From Flavobacteriales bacterium (lineage in GTDB: Bacteria > Bacteroidota > Bacteroidia > Flavobacteriales_E > Vicingaceae): a DNA stretch of 64,000 nucleotides. The DNA is taken from positions 1 to 64,000 of the forward strand of contig JABAZP010000008.1 in assembly GCA_018608405.1 (NCBI GenBank). The letters are read 5' to 3'. Positions 1 to 8,923 of the stretch are shown piece by piece. The position numbers were made by a program, and so were the translations under genes. Position 1 is the stretch's first letter. Every line of letters begins with the position of its first letter. The notes below the pieces were generated by a model. The model was not told where the DNA came from, did no database searches, and saw nothing but the letters and a program-made list of their open reading frames with translations.

Positions 1-2
1 AG

Positions 3-236
3 TTTAAAATCTTGTTTTACCTAAATAAAATAGCCCATTATTAAGGAACGACTATCTACTTTTTAGATGAACCATTCGAGAATATTGATATAGCTTCGAA
101 AGAAAACATGATTCAAGTCCTTCATGAAATGTTTTCTTCTAAAAAAACACTCTACATTAGTAGTCACCAACCAAATGAAGTAAAAAAATTAAACCCCTTT
201 TGTTTGGATTTCGACAAGACGCTTTCTGTCGATTAA
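3..236 (+). pseudogene. C-terminal part of an ABC-type ATPase, interrupted by an in-frame stop
   Basis: The frame is open from the window edge to TAA at 234-236 except for one in-frame TAA at 42-44. After that stop it reads TIYFLDEPFENID, a Walker B motif followed by a D-loop-like segment, and then LYISSHQ, the H-loop histidine. The residues before the stop (FKILFYLNKIAHY) fit the helix that follows the LSGGQ signature in ABC ATPases, so both sides look like one protein in one frame. I infer an ABC-family ATPase with a nonsense mutation or a single-base error. The rest lies outside the window and the substrate cannot be told. It points towards the oppositely oriented PH-domain genes. Confidence 0.6.
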
Positions 237-322
237 AGGTGTAATTTGGGTTATATAATTAACTTGTTATCTATTTTATTGAAAAGGTATGATAGTAAAT
301 AACGTAGTGACTAATCTCCAAG

Positions 323-1804
323 TCACATCCAAGTCTGATCCGAACTCTCAATCTTATACAATATATAATTGTACAGCTCAGTAGCAACCTCTTCGTCTAA
401 CTGCCACATTCGTAAACTCCCTGCTGCAGTGTAAAAATCGAAATGTGCAACCTTTCTTCTCTTTTGAAAGACATTTTGCCGGATAGATACACTCTGAAGT
501 TTGTAATATTTCACAAATTCCGTCTTCGGAAAAATCCATCCCTTGCGCAAGCGCAGTCCTTCCGAATCAATCTCTAAGTGCATGTTAGAGGCGCACTGAA
601 TGGAAAGAGGAAGCGCAATCAGCAACCAAAGAATAGAAATTGAGAAAGCTCGGGCATCTAAGAAACCCAATAGGCCGATTAGAGTTGCAGGCAAGATAGC
701 GAACAGCAATACCATTTGAACTTTTAAGTAGTTGTTTGCTTTAAACGTGGTGAAAGAAGACTTTTCTAGCTCAGGAAAAAGCTCGTGAATAATCGCTTGT
801 AATTGAAACTCTTTGCAGCCAGGAATCATCAATGATTGCTTATCTGCAGAAGCCTTGCTACTCGCCTGCTTTACCACAATGGTTTTTAACCCAAACAACC
901 TTCGTAATGGATTGCTAGAGTATTTTAAGTACTGAATTTTATGAATTGGAATTTGGTACTCGGTTTTCTTCAGTAAGCCCGATACTTTTTGTACCTCTTT
1001 TGAACTTATCCTAAATTGAAGTCCATAATACTTTAAAATGGACAAGACCACAGATGAAACGATTAAAATCAATAACAAAGCGAGTACCATTGACGGTAAA
1101 ATTATTAGCCATTTTTTGAGCCAAACCGCTTGACCTTCCTTAATATAGTCTAGAAAAAAAGTGGAGAAAAAATCCTGATTTTGCCAATAATATCCGTTGA
1201 CTAATGCGAACAGGGCAAAACTGGTTTTCAAGTGATTCTCTGTCAATCCAACCTTTACAACATCCAATAAATTGAGTTGAATGAGTGGTTTGCTAAAAGT
1301 TTTAAAAGTCTCTCCCACCTCCTGCTCAACTATATCCTCTTCTGCTGCTACTTGCTTTTTCCTTTCTAATAAAAACTCTTGAATAGATCTGGCATAAGCA
1401 TCTGGCAAAGCTGCAATCTCTAATTCTTTAGTGCCAGAACCGGCTGTATCAATTTTTAAGCCCACCACTTTCAACGCTCTTTGTACTACATTCTGATCAA
1501 TGTGCACAGATTGAATGCGCTCAAAAGGCACTGCTATTTTCTCTCTATTAAACAACCCCTTATCAATGATAAACTCATCACCTTGTACGTAAAACAAAAA
1601 TTTACGGTAAATCAGAATTGAATAAACAAGGGTTATAATCGCAATAACTGCAATGCCTGCCCATAAAACCAGCGAACTTGAATCGGTGCTATATTTCAAG
1701 ATAAAAAAGTAGAAAACAAAATTGACTGCTTTTCGCAAATGCTTAAAAAACAAAACAACTACTCCAACAGGCGATTGCCTCTGGGGCTTACTTAAATCAA
1801 GCAT
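323..1804 (-). CDS. PH domain-containing membrane protein (YdbT-like, bPH2)
   Basis: 493-residue membrane protein with repeated bacterial PH domains (bPH2, formerly DUF304). Two hydrophobic stretches lie near residues 25-65, another pair near 190-260 and one near 365-405. Each pair is followed by a segment of the type 'IPIHKIQYL' or 'VPFERIQSV', which is the recurring bPH2 strand. The closest described relatives are the YdbS/YdbT pair of Bacillus, linked to resistance to some bacteriocins; the biochemical role is not settled. It overlaps the preceding, shorter bPH2 gene by 8 nt, so the two proteins probably form a complex made in fixed ratio. It is the last gene of the dtd-mazG-bPH2-bPH2 unit, and no terminator is visible after it. 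Confidence 0.8.
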   Translation of the reverse strand: MLDLSKPQRQSPVGVVVLFFKHLRKAVNFVFYFFILKYSTDSSSLVLWAGIAVIAIITLVYSILIYRKFLFYVQGDEFIIDKGLFNREKIAVPFERIQSVHIDQNVVQRALKVVGLKIDTAGSGTKELEIAALPDAYARSIQEFLLERKKQVAAEEDIVEQEVGETFKTFSKPLIQLNLLDVVKVGLTENHLKTSFALFALVNGYYWQNQDFFSTFFLDYIKEGQAVWLKKWLIILPSMVLALLLILIVSSVVLSILKYYGLQFRISSKEVQKVSGLLKKTEYQIPIHKIQYLKYSSNPLRRLFGLKTIVVKQASSKASADKQSLMIPGCKEFQLQAIIHELFPELEKSSFTTFKANNYLKVQMVLLFAILPATLIGLLGFLDARAFSISILWLLIALPLSIQCASNMHLEIDSEGLRLRKGWIFPKTEFVKYYKLQSVSIRQNVFQKRRKVAHFDFYTAAGSLRMWQLDEEVATELYNYILYKIESSDQTWM

Positions 1805-2315
1805 ATTGGCTGCTCAATTTAGTAATGTGATCCTTTAATTGATGCGCCTCACCTATTTTTAATCCAGAAATTGTTAAATCGCTAGTTGCTCCTCCAGCGG
1901 TATAAACCTTCACCTCACCCAAATCAAATAATCGGGCCAACGGGGTCTGATTTACTTCGGTATGCTGCACTCGGTTGAATGGAACACTTGTCATAGAAAA
2001 AAAGATCAAACCCGACTTAAATGATACATCATTTTGCCGTAATGCATAACCCTTTATGCTGAACCCTTTCCACTCCGTAAAATAAATCAAACTAAAAATG
2101 ATACCCACCAAAATCATAGGTTGCCACCACTCCAAATCCGATATAATCCCAATGAAAAGTGCAACGCTTCCAACTATTAGAAGAACTATGCTAATGAACA
2201 ATATTCTCAGCCACAGGTAGTCTTTCTCCAGACTTTGAAAGTTAGTTTTCTCCAAAATTGGGAGCGAGTCCATCTGAATTATTGGGTTATTAAACTCAAC
2301 CTTTGTGTCAGTCAT
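1797..2315 (-). CDS. PH domain-containing membrane protein (YdbS-like, bPH2)
   Basis: 172-residue protein with two adjacent hydrophobic segments (about residues 35-80), then one bPH2 domain. The stretch 'MTSVPFNRVQHTEVNQTPLA' is the typical core of this family and is followed by LFDLGEVKVYTAGG. It matches the small partner of two-gene YdbS/YdbT systems. The start codon overlaps the mazG stop as TAATG (1 nt), and its own end overlaps the larger bPH2 gene by 8 nt, which points to translational coupling. Function is unknown beyond a likely role at the envelope. The link to the nucleotide house-cleaning genes upstream may be no more than shared transcription. Confidence 0.8.
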   Translation of the reverse strand: MTDTKVEFNNPIIQMDSLPILEKTNFQSLEKDYLWLRILFISIVLLIVGSVALFIGIISDLEWWQPMILVGIIFSLIYFTEWKGFSIKGYALRQNDVSFKSGLIFFSMTSVPFNRVQHTEVNQTPLARLFDLGEVKVYTAGGATSDLTISGLKIGEAHQLKDHITKLSSQYA

Positions 2316-2644
2316 TATTTTTTAAGTTTATCGTTCTCTTTGTGTCGGTTAGAATCCCTTATAGTTTTCTTTTCTAGGTTCCTCTTCAAAGATCCTTGCA
2401 AATCAACTCCTGTTTGGTTTGCCAAGCAAATAACCACGAAAAGCACATCCGCCAATTCGTCACCAAGATCTTTCCCCTTATCGCTTTCCTTTTCAGATTG
2501 CTCTCCATATCGTCGTGCAATAATTCGAGCAACTTCGCCCACTTCTTCGGTAAGTTGAGCCATGTTGGTTAACTCATTAAAATACCGAACACCGTGCTCC
2601 TTTATCCACTCGTCTACTGCTTTTTGCGCTTGCTCTAATGTCAT
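2315..2644 (-). CDS. MazG-like nucleotide pyrophosphohydrolase
   Basis: 109-residue protein of the all-alpha NTP pyrophosphohydrolase (MazG) superfamily, which hydrolyses nucleoside triphosphates to monophosphates and PPi and removes non-canonical or excess nucleotides. The metal-binding pattern is visible: E33, E34 and E37 in LTEEVGEVAR, then E63 and D66 in GDELADVLF. The length fits single-domain bacterial MazG-type enzymes such as the RS21-C6/YpjD group rather than the double-domain E. coli MazG. Its ATG overlaps the stop of dtd as TAATG and its own stop overlaps the next gene in the same way. Both dtd and mazG remove wrong products, so the pairing makes sense as a house-cleaning unit. Confidence 0.88.
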   Translation of the reverse strand: MTLEQAQKAVDEWIKEHGVRYFNELTNMAQLTEEVGEVARIIARRYGEQSEKESDKGKDLGDELADVLFVVICLANQTGVDLQGSLKRNLEKKTIRDSNRHKENDKLKK

Positions 2645-3096
2645 TATTCTTTATTTTTTGAATCTAAAAGCAGGGTAACCGGACCGTCGTTAATCAAGCT
2701 TACCTTCATGTCTGCTCCAAACTTACCCGATTGAATTTCCTTACCCAAATAACTTGATAGTGTCTGTTTAAATTCTTCATATTTCTGTTCTGCAAAATCA
2801 GGTTTCGCTGCCTTTATGAACGACGGTCTATTCCCCTTTTTTGTAGAAGCGTGTAAGGTAAATTGAGAAATTACCAACGCTCCACCTCCAACATCAATCA
2901 ATGATAGGTTCATATTTCCTTTGTCATCTCCAAAAATGCGCATGTTCACTATTTTCCTGCACAGCCACTCCACGTCTTCTTTCGTATCTGCCTCCTCAAT
3001 CCCAACCAAAAGCATCAAACCTTGTTCAATTTGGCCCGCTACCTTTTTGTCAATCTCCACACTTGCTTCAGAAACTCTTTGGATAACTATTCTCAT
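2644..3096 (-). CDS. dtd: D-aminoacyl-tRNA deacylase
   Basis: 150-residue DTD enzyme, which hydrolyses D-aminoacyl-tRNA (and glycyl-tRNA-Ala) and so enforces chirality in translation; it acts in the cytosol as a dimer. Family signatures are SQFTLHA in the middle, the Gly-cisPro region GNRPSF and the C-terminal NDGPVT. Length and start (MRIVIQRVSEASV) are those of the family. It is the first gene of a tightly overlapping four-gene unit (dtd-mazG-bPH2-bPH2). An 18-bp perfect palindrome begins 4 nt upstream of the start codon and could affect transcription or initiation. The rsgA gene lies 127 nt upstream in the same direction. Confidence 0.95.
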   Translation of the reverse strand: MRIVIQRVSEASVEIDKKVAGQIEQGLMLLVGIEEADTKEDVEWLCRKIVNMRIFGDDKGNMNLSLIDVGGGALVISQFTLHASTKKGNRPSFIKAAKPDFAEQKYEEFKQTLSSYLGKEIQSGKFGADMKVSLINDGPVTLLLDSKNKE

Positions 3097-3099
3097 TGT

Positions 3100-3117
3100 T
3101 TAGTAAACGTTTACTAA
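3100..3117. promoter_or_regulatory. 18-bp perfect palindrome in front of dtd
   Basis: TTAGTAAAC followed by GTTTACTAA is a perfect inverted repeat with no spacer. The core GTAAACGTTTAC recurs at 28017-28028 inside a 20-bp palindrome. The symmetry, with a central CG step, is that of operators for LacI/GalR-family repressors. No such regulator is encoded in the window, so the binding protein is an inference. Confidence 0.4.
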
Positions 3118-3223
3118 TTCGTCTAGACTTGGGCTATTCCCCCTGAAGAGAGACAAGCTGCTCAGTCTGACAAATTACAAGACATTATTCGTAATTCTTA
3201 ATTAAAATATTCATCATTATTTT

Positions 3224-4174
3224 TCATCCTCTGACTCCCTTTGCTCTGTGATGTTCTCTTTCATCATCATGATAAATAGAAAGGTAGTTTTCATAGCGTT
3301 CGATGGCAATTTCACCGGCTTCTACTGCTTCTTTTATAGCGCATTTTGGCTCATTAATGTGCACGCAGTTATTAAACTTGCAACCTTCCATCCTACTCCT
3401 CATTTCAGGAAAGTAATGTGCTAATACTTCATTTTCTAACTCCACAGTTCCAAAGCCTTTAATACCTGGAGTGTCTATTATTTTACCACCGAAAGGCAAT
3501 TCAAACAATTCAGCAAAAGTTGTAGTGTGTTTACCTGTTCTATGATAATCAGATATTTCAGAGGTTTTTAATTTAAAATTCTCGTCCAAGGCATTTACAA
3601 GGGTACTTTTCCCTACACCTGAGTGCCCAGAGAAAATTGATGTCTTTCCCTTCATCATAGCCTTTAGCTCCTCGATTCCTATTTTCTTTTCAGCAGACAC
3701 TTCCAATTGCTCGTAGCCGGCTAAATCATAAATAGCTTTCCACTGGTTCAGCTCTTCTTTTTGTTTGGCAGTTTGGTACAAATCAATTTTATTATACACC
3801 AACACTGTTGGTATTCGATAAGCTTCTGCACCGGCCAAAAAACGATCTACAAACCCCAAAGTTGTTGGCGGATGATCAATTGTAATTACCAAAAACAACA
3901 AATCAACATTTGCAGCAATGATTTGTATTTGCTTTGAGAGATTAATCGATCGACGAACAATGTAGTTTTTACGATCCTCGATGGTATGAATAACGCCCTC
4001 ATCGCCTTCCATGTGAAAACGAATAAAGTCTCCCACAGCAACTGGATTTGTACTTTTTAGGCCTTTCAAACGGAATTTCCCTTTTAACCGAGCGCTAATT
4101 CGCTGTCCGTCTTCCTTTTCTATATCATACCAACTACCTGTAGACTTAACTACTAAACCTCTAATTTCTTCCAT
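3224..4174 (-). CDS. rsgA: Ribosome small subunit-dependent GTPase A
   Basis: 316-residue RsgA (YjeQ/YloQ), the circularly permuted GTPase that checks late 30S subunit assembly. An N-terminal OB-fold (about 1-75) is followed by the G motifs in permuted order: G4 NKID (128-131), then G1 GHSGVGKST (183-191) and G3 DTPG (234-237). The C-terminal zinc site is C265, C270, H272 and C278. All catalytic and metal-binding residues are present. The gene diverges from gldA across a 54-nt gap and lies upstream of the dtd unit on the same strand. It could be transcribed with that unit, although 127 nt separate them. Confidence 0.96.
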   Translation of the reverse strand: MEEIRGLVVKSTGSWYDIEKEDGQRISARLKGKFRLKGLKSTNPVAVGDFIRFHMEGDEGVIHTIEDRKNYIVRRSINLSKQIQIIAANVDLLFLVITIDHPPTTLGFVDRFLAGAEAYRIPTVLVYNKIDLYQTAKQKEELNQWKAIYDLAGYEQLEVSAEKKIGIEELKAMMKGKTSIFSGHSGVGKSTLVNALDENFKLKTSEISDYHRTGKHTTTFAELFELPFGGKIIDTPGIKGFGTVELENEVLAHYFPEMRSRMEGCKFNNCVHINEPKCAIKEAVEAGEIAIERYENYLSIYHDDEREHHRAKGVRG

Positions 4175-4228
4175 ATTTCAGCCCTTAAATTTAGTAAATT
4201 CGTGCTGCATTATAAGAAGAGAAAGAAG

Positions 4229-5134
4229 ATGTCTATTGTTGTTAAAAATGTAACGAAACTTTACGGAGAGCAGAAAGCGCTAGACGATGTAAGCTTTAAG
4301 GCTAATCCTGGAGAAATTGTAGGTTTTTTAGGACCAAATGGTGCAGGAAAATCTACCATGATGAAGATTATAACTGGCTTTATTCCTTCAAATGAAGGCG
4401 AGACTTACGTTTGCGATTTAGATGTGAGTAAAGTGCCCCTAAAAACCAAAAAGAGAATTGGATATTTAGCTGAACAAAACCCACTTTATTACGACATGTA
4501 TGTTCGAGAATACCTGAGCTTTATAGCAGGAGTATTTAAAATAAACAAAACGGCTGCAAGAATCGATGAATTAATCGAAATGGTGGGACTGACGGTAGAG
4601 CAAAACAAAAAAATTGGACAACTTTCGAAAGGGTACAAACAAAGAGTTGGACTCGCCCAAGCCTTGCTTCACGACCCTGAAGTGCTCATTTTAGATGAAC
4701 CAACTACAGGTCTTGATCCAAATCAGTTAGAAGAAATTCGCGGACTTATTAAAAAAATTGGATCTTCTAAGACTGTGATGTTATCTACTCACATTATGCA
4801 GGAAGTTGAAGCAATTTGCGATCGTGTAATCATCATTAATAAAGGAAAGATTGTAGCAAATGAAAAGGCAACAAATTTGAGCACTTTGTTAAGCAGTAAA
4901 AACGTAATTCAAATTGAATTTGAAAAAGCGATTGACGAGAAAGCACTGAGAAGCATAGCAGGTGTTCAGTCTGCGGAGAAACAAGGGAACAATAATTACC
5001 TCATTCAGGTTAACTCAGAAACAGACATTAGGAATCAGTTGTTTCAATTTGCAATTACCCAAGAAACAACGGTTTTAACCTTAAAAAAGGAAGAATTAAA
5101 ACTGGAAGATATTTTCAAGCAATTGACAACCTAA
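4229..5134 (+). CDS. gldA: Gliding motility-type ABC transporter ATP-binding protein
   Basis: 301-residue ABC ATPase closely resembling GldA, the ATP-binding subunit of the GldA-GldF-GldG transporter needed for gliding in Flavobacterium. Walker A is GPNGAGKST (35-43), the signature LSKGYKQ (132-138), Walker B LILDEP (153-158) and the switch histidine H188 in STHIMQE. The GldA hallmarks NPLYYDMYVREYL and LSTHIMQEVEAICDRVIIIN are present. I chose ATG 4229 over an in-frame GTG at 4202 because a -7-like TAAATTCG lies at 4195-4202 and homologues begin at MSIVVKNVTK. gldF and gldG are not nearby. A related Bacteroidota ABC exporter is the main alternative, so actual gliding is not proven. Confidence 0.85.
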   Translation: MSIVVKNVTKLYGEQKALDDVSFKANPGEIVGFLGPNGAGKSTMMKIITGFIPSNEGETYVCDLDVSKVPLKTKKRIGYLAEQNPLYYDMYVREYLSFIAGVFKINKTAARIDELIEMVGLTVEQNKKIGQLSKGYKQRVGLAQALLHDPEVLILDEPTTGLDPNQLEEIRGLIKKIGSSKTVMLSTHIMQEVEAICDRVIIINKGKIVANEKATNLSTLLSSKNVIQIEFEKAIDEKALRSIAGVQSAEKQGNNNYLIQVNSETDIRNQLFQFAITQETTVLTLKKEELKLEDIFKQLTT

Positions 5135-5206
5135 GAACCTACAATTATTTAAATAAAAATCTTTTTCAATTCGTACTTTAGCGAACTTAAAAAATAACAG
5201 AAGAAT

Positions 5207-6460
5207 ATGTCATATTTATTTACTTCAGAATCTGTCTCAGAAGGGCATCCAGATAAGGTTGCCGATCAGATTTCTGACGCATTAATCGATAACTTTTTAG
5301 CATTTGATAAAGAATCAAAAGTTGCTTGCGAAACATTAGTTACAACAGGGCAAGTTGTCTTAGCCGGAGAAGTTAAATCGACAGCATACTTAGACGTACA
5401 AGTAATAGCGAGAGATGTAATCAATAGAATTGGTTACAACAAAGGTGAGTACATGTTCGACGGCAACAGCTGTGGAGTATTTTCAGCAATCCACGAGCAA
5501 TCTCCCGATATTAATCAAGGTGTAGAAAGAGCTAATCCGGAAGATCAAGGAGCAGGAGACCAAGGAATGATGTTTGGTTACGCAAGTAACGAAACGCCGT
5601 CATACATGCCGCTTCCTTTAGAAATTTCTCACATGTTGCTAAAAGAATTAGCGGCACTAAGAAGAGAAAATAAAGAAATTACCTACCTCCGACCAGATTC
5701 TAAATCTCAGGTCACCATCGAGTACGATGAAAACAACAAGCCGGTAAGAATTGACGCGATTGTAATTTCAACCCAACATGACGATTTTGATTCGGAAGCA
5801 AACATGCTAGCGAAGATTAAAAAAGACATGATTGAAATTTTAGTACCACGAGTTAAGGCTCTTCTACCTGCAGAAACTCAAGCACTATTTGATGATCAAA
5901 TTACCTACCACATTAACCCTACTGGAATTTTTGTGATTGGCGGACCGCATGGAGATACAGGTTTAACAGGAAGAAAAATTATTGTGGACACCTATGGCGG
6001 AAAAGGAGCACACGGTGGTGGAGCATTTTCTGGAAAAGATCCAAGTAAAGTTGACCGTTCTGCTGCATACGCTACCAGACACATTGCTAAAAACATTGTT
6101 GCTGCAGGCTTAGCTGATGAAGCGTTAGTGCAAGTTGCTTACGCAATTGGAGTTGCAAAACCAATGGGACTATACGTAAATACTTACGGCACTTCTAAGG
6201 TTAACATGACAGATGGAGATGTAGCTAAAAAGTTAGCTGAGATTTTCGACATGCGCCCTTATGCTATTGAGCAACGGTTTGCTTTAAGAACACCCATTTA
6301 TTCTGAAACAGCAGCTTACGGTCATATGGGAAGAACTTGCGAAAAAGTTGAAAAGACCTTTACTTCACCGAATGGCGAAACAGTTAGCATGACGGTAAAA
6401 TTATTCCCCTGGGAAGAGTTGAACTACGTAGATCAAGTAAAAAGCGCTTTCGGACTCTAA
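5207..6460 (+). CDS. metK: S-adenosylmethionine synthetase
   Basis: 417-residue methionine adenosyltransferase, which makes S-adenosylmethionine from methionine and ATP in the cytosol. Seen motifs: EGHPDK near the N-terminus, [12 protein letters not shown] in the centre and [16 protein letters not shown], the phosphate-binding loop, near two thirds. The protein is about 30 residues longer than E. coli MetK because of a mid-protein extension around [20 protein letters not shown] weak -7-like TACTTTAG lies at 5174-5181. The upstream gap is only 72 nt and shows no SAM riboswitch. A strong symmetrical terminator follows the gene. Confidence 0.97.
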   Translation: MSYLFTSESVSEGHPDKVADQISDALIDNFLAFDKESKVACETLVTTGQVVLAGEVKSTAYLDVQVIARDVINRIGYNKGEYMFDGNSCGVFSAIHEQSPDINQGVERANPEDQGAGDQGMMFGYASNETPSYMPLPLEISHMLLKELAALRRENKEITYLRPDSKSQVTIEYDENNKPVRIDAIVISTQHDDFDSEANMLAKIKKDMIEILVPRVKALLPAETQALFDDQITYHINPTGIFVIGGPHGDTGLTGRKIIVDTYGGKGAHGGGAFSGKDPSKVDRSAAYATRHIAKNIVAAGLADEALVQVAYAIGVAKPMGLYVNTYGTSKVNMTDGDVAKKLAEIFDMRPYAIEQRFALRTPIYSETAAYGHMGRTCEKVEKTFTSPNGETVSMTVKLFPWEELNYVDQVKSAFGL

Positions 6461-6480
6461 CTGGAAGTGATCACAAATAA

Positions 6481-6517
6481 AAAAAGCCCTTAAAACTTAA
6501 GTTTTAAGGGCTTTTTT
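6481..6517. terminator. Bidirectional terminator between metK and der
   Basis: Perfect hairpin: AAAGCCCTTAAAAC, loop TTAA, GTTTTAAGGGCTTT, flanked by an A-run and a T-run. It serves both converging genes. Confidence 0.9.
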
Positions 6518-6531
6518 GTGCATTAATCTTT

Positions 6532-7839
6532 CTATTTCTCTCTGAAGAATAATTGAATTGGCACACCAGTAAAATCGAACAGTTCTCTCAACCTATTTTC
6601 GATGTATCTTTTATATGGCTCCTTAATGTATTTTGGGTGGTTGCAGTAAAAAGCGAATGTTGGCTTGTGTGTTGGCAGCATAGTGACATACTTCACCTTT
6701 ACAAATTTACCTTTCACCGAAGGCGGAGGGTTGTTTTCAAAAATTGGCAACATCACATCATTCAATTTTGAAGTCGATATTTTTCTAATTCTATTTTGAT
6801 AGACCTTCACTGCCATTTCAAGAACATCGTGAATCCTTTGCTTATCCTTCACCGAAGTAAAAATAATAGGCACATCAGTGAAAGGTTGAATTTTCTCTAT
6901 GATTCTACCTTTAAACTCCTTCATGGTGTTTGAACCCTTATCCTCAATCAAGTCCCATTTGTTAACCATGATAACAATACCTTTCTTGTTCTTTATTGCT
7001 AAGCTATAGATGTTCATATCTTGAGCCATCATTCCCTCTTGCGCCTCGATTAACAACACACACACGTCAGCATTTTCGATAGCTCGAATGGAACGCATCA
7101 CAGAATAAAACTCAATGTCTTCTTCTACCTTGCTCTTCTTTCTTAAACCGGCTGTATCCGTTAAAATAAAATCAAACCCATAAGAATTATACCTTGTACC
7201 AACAGCATCTCGGGTAGTACCTGCAACGGGTGTTACAATATTTCGCTCTTGCCCTATTAACGTGTTGATAAATGAAGATTTTCCAACATTCGGCCTCCCA
7301 ACAATTGCAATTCGCGGAACGTCCACCTCTTCAAGCTCTTCTACCTCATCAAATTGTGCGATAACTTCATCTAATAAATCTCCAGTTCCACTCCCGTTGA
7401 TACTTGAAACATGGTGCACATCGCCCAGTCCAAAATTGTAAAACTCAGCCGCATCTGCAATACGTGCGTGATTGTCTACTTTATTAGCGACTACTAAAAT
7501 CTTCTTGTTCGTTTTTCTTAGCAATTTAGCTACAGCATTGTCCAAGTCAGTAATGCCGACAGCTGCATCTACAACAAAAAGAACCACATTAGCTTCTTCT
7601 AAGGCAATAATTACTTGCTTGCGTATTTCTCCTTCAAATTCATCTTCAGAACCTCTTACATATCCTCCAGTATCAATGACCGAGAACTCATGTTGCCCCC
7701 AAGTAGTTGTGCCATACTGCCGATCTCTAGTAACTCCACTTGATTCGTCAACAATGGCTTTTCTACTCTCTGTTAATCGATTGAAAAGTGTTGATTTCCC
7801 GACATTCGGTCTTCCAACTATTGCTACAATATTTCTCAT
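6532..7839 (-). CDS. der: Double-domain ribosome assembly GTPase Der
   Basis: 435-residue Der (EngA), an essential GTPase with two tandem GTP-binding domains that acts in 50S subunit maturation. Each domain shows GRPNVGKS (G1; near residues 8 and 181), a DTxG motif (DTGG, DTAG) and an NKxD motif (NKVD, NKWD). The C-terminal KH-like domain is present and carries the family's [11 protein letters not shown] segment. It lies 6 nt downstream of era on the same strand, so the two ribosome-assembly GTPases form an operon. The gene ends against a bidirectional terminator shared with metK. Confidence 0.97.
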   Translation of the reverse strand: MRNIVAIVGRPNVGKSTLFNRLTESRKAIVDESSGVTRDRQYGTTTWGQHEFSVIDTGGYVRGSEDEFEGEIRKQVIIALEEANVVLFVVDAAVGITDLDNAVAKLLRKTNKKILVVANKVDNHARIADAAEFYNFGLGDVHHVSSINGSGTGDLLDEVIAQFDEVEELEEVDVPRIAIVGRPNVGKSSFINTLIGQERNIVTPVAGTTRDAVGTRYNSYGFDFILTDTAGLRKKSKVEEDIEFYSVMRSIRAIENADVCVLLIEAQEGMMAQDMNIYSLAIKNKKGIVIMVNKWDLIEDKGSNTMKEFKGRIIEKIQPFTDVPIIFTSVKDKQRIHDVLEMAVKVYQNRIRKISTSKLNDVMLPIFENNPPPSVKGKFVKVKYVTMLPTHKPTFAFYCNHPKYIKEPYKRYIENRLRELFDFTGVPIQLFFREK

Positions 7840-7845
7840 AATTCT

Positions 7846-8724
7846 CTATAAATAACCGAATCGCTTCAACTGCTTTTCATCGTTACGCCAGTCCTTGTTC
7901 ACTTTCACAAAAAGTTCTAGAAAAATCTTCTTACCGAAAAACTCCTCAAGATCCTTTCTTGCATCAGAGCCAACTCGTTTAATCTTCTCACCTTTCTTTC
8001 CAATAATAATCACCTTCTGACTTTCTCTACTCGCATGAATAACAGCTCGAATTCGAATAATACGTTCTTCTTCTTTAAATTCTTCCACCTCTATTTCTAC
8101 CGAGTATGGTACTTCTTGCTTGTAAATGAGTAATATTTTCTCTCGAATCTTTTCTTCAACAATAAATCTCTCTGATTTATCAGTATAGTTTTCTTTAGAA
8201 TAAAACGGTGGACTTTCAGGAAGTAACTCCAACACCCTTTTTTCTAAAAAATCAATATTGAAACCTAACAACGCAGAAATTGGAAACACTTCAGCTCTAG
8301 GAAACTTCTCCGACCATAATTGAACGGCTGCCTCCATCGCCACTTGATCCGTCAGATCTATCTTATTTACTAAAACAAGTAACGGTGTATCGATTTGCGC
8401 TAATCGCAGCTCTAGCTTTTCATTTTTCAAGTCTTTTTGACCTAGCTCAACCATTAAAACTAATACATCCGCATCTTCTAAGCTTGTGTAAACAAACTTC
8501 ATCATGCCTTCTTGCAATTTATAGGCAGGGTCAACAATTCCAGGAGTGTCTGAATAAACGATTTGATACTCTTCCTCGTTGACAATACCTAAAATACGAT
8601 GCCTAGTTGTTTGAGCCTTAGGCGTAATAATTGATAATTTCTCACCTACTAATTGGTTCATCAAGGTTGACTTCCCGACATTGGGATGACCGATTATATT
8701 TACGAAACCTGCTTTATGCGACAT
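7846..8724 (-). CDS. era: Ribosome maturation GTPase Era
   Basis: 292-residue Era, the GTPase with a C-terminal KH domain that binds the 3' end of 16S rRNA and links 30S maturation to growth. G1 is GHPNVGKST near residue 12, G3 DTPG, and G4 NKID. The KH signature VIIIGKKGEKIKRVGSDARK sits in the last quarter. Length and architecture are standard. It is the upstream member of the era-der pair (6-nt gap). Upstream lies about 200 nt of non-coding DNA containing the terminator of the next minus-strand gene. Confidence 0.97.
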   Translation of the reverse strand: MSHKAGFVNIIGHPNVGKSTLMNQLVGEKLSIITPKAQTTRHRILGIVNEEEYQIVYSDTPGIVDPAYKLQEGMMKFVYTSLEDADVLVLMVELGQKDLKNEKLELRLAQIDTPLLVLVNKIDLTDQVAMEAAVQLWSEKFPRAEVFPISALLGFNIDFLEKRVLELLPESPPFYSKENYTDKSERFIVEEKIREKILLIYKQEVPYSVEIEVEEFKEEERIIRIRAVIHASRESQKVIIIGKKGEKIKRVGSDARKDLEEFFGKKIFLELFVKVNKDWRNDEKQLKRFGYL

Positions 8725-8773
8725 AAGGTGAATTAAAAGTACAAAGAAACGAATTCTTAAAAAGATGATTCAT

Positions 8774-8803
8774 AAAAAAAGCCTCAAAAGTTTCTGAGGC
8801 TTT
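8774..8803 (-). terminator. Terminator downstream of the SDR gene
   Basis: On the minus strand AAGCCTCA, an 8-nt loop and TGAGGCTT are followed by a run of seven T. It lies 120 nt past the stop of the SDR gene and stops read-through into era. A second small inverted repeat (AGTAGAG/CTCTACT, 8804-8819) sits next to it. Confidence 0.75.
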
Positions 8804-8923
8804 AGTAGAGTTCTCTACTGAAATATCGAACATCAGTTTAACTCCAAGAGATTTTTTAAACACATTAAAAGTGATTCATCTTATTTTGGAAGATGATTGT
8901 TGATCATGATTTAAACTTTACTA

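Noticed and set aside
5135-5206. SAM riboswitch in front of metK
   Set aside because: The gap is only 72 nt, AT-rich, and has no conserved stems or SAM-II/SAM-I core.
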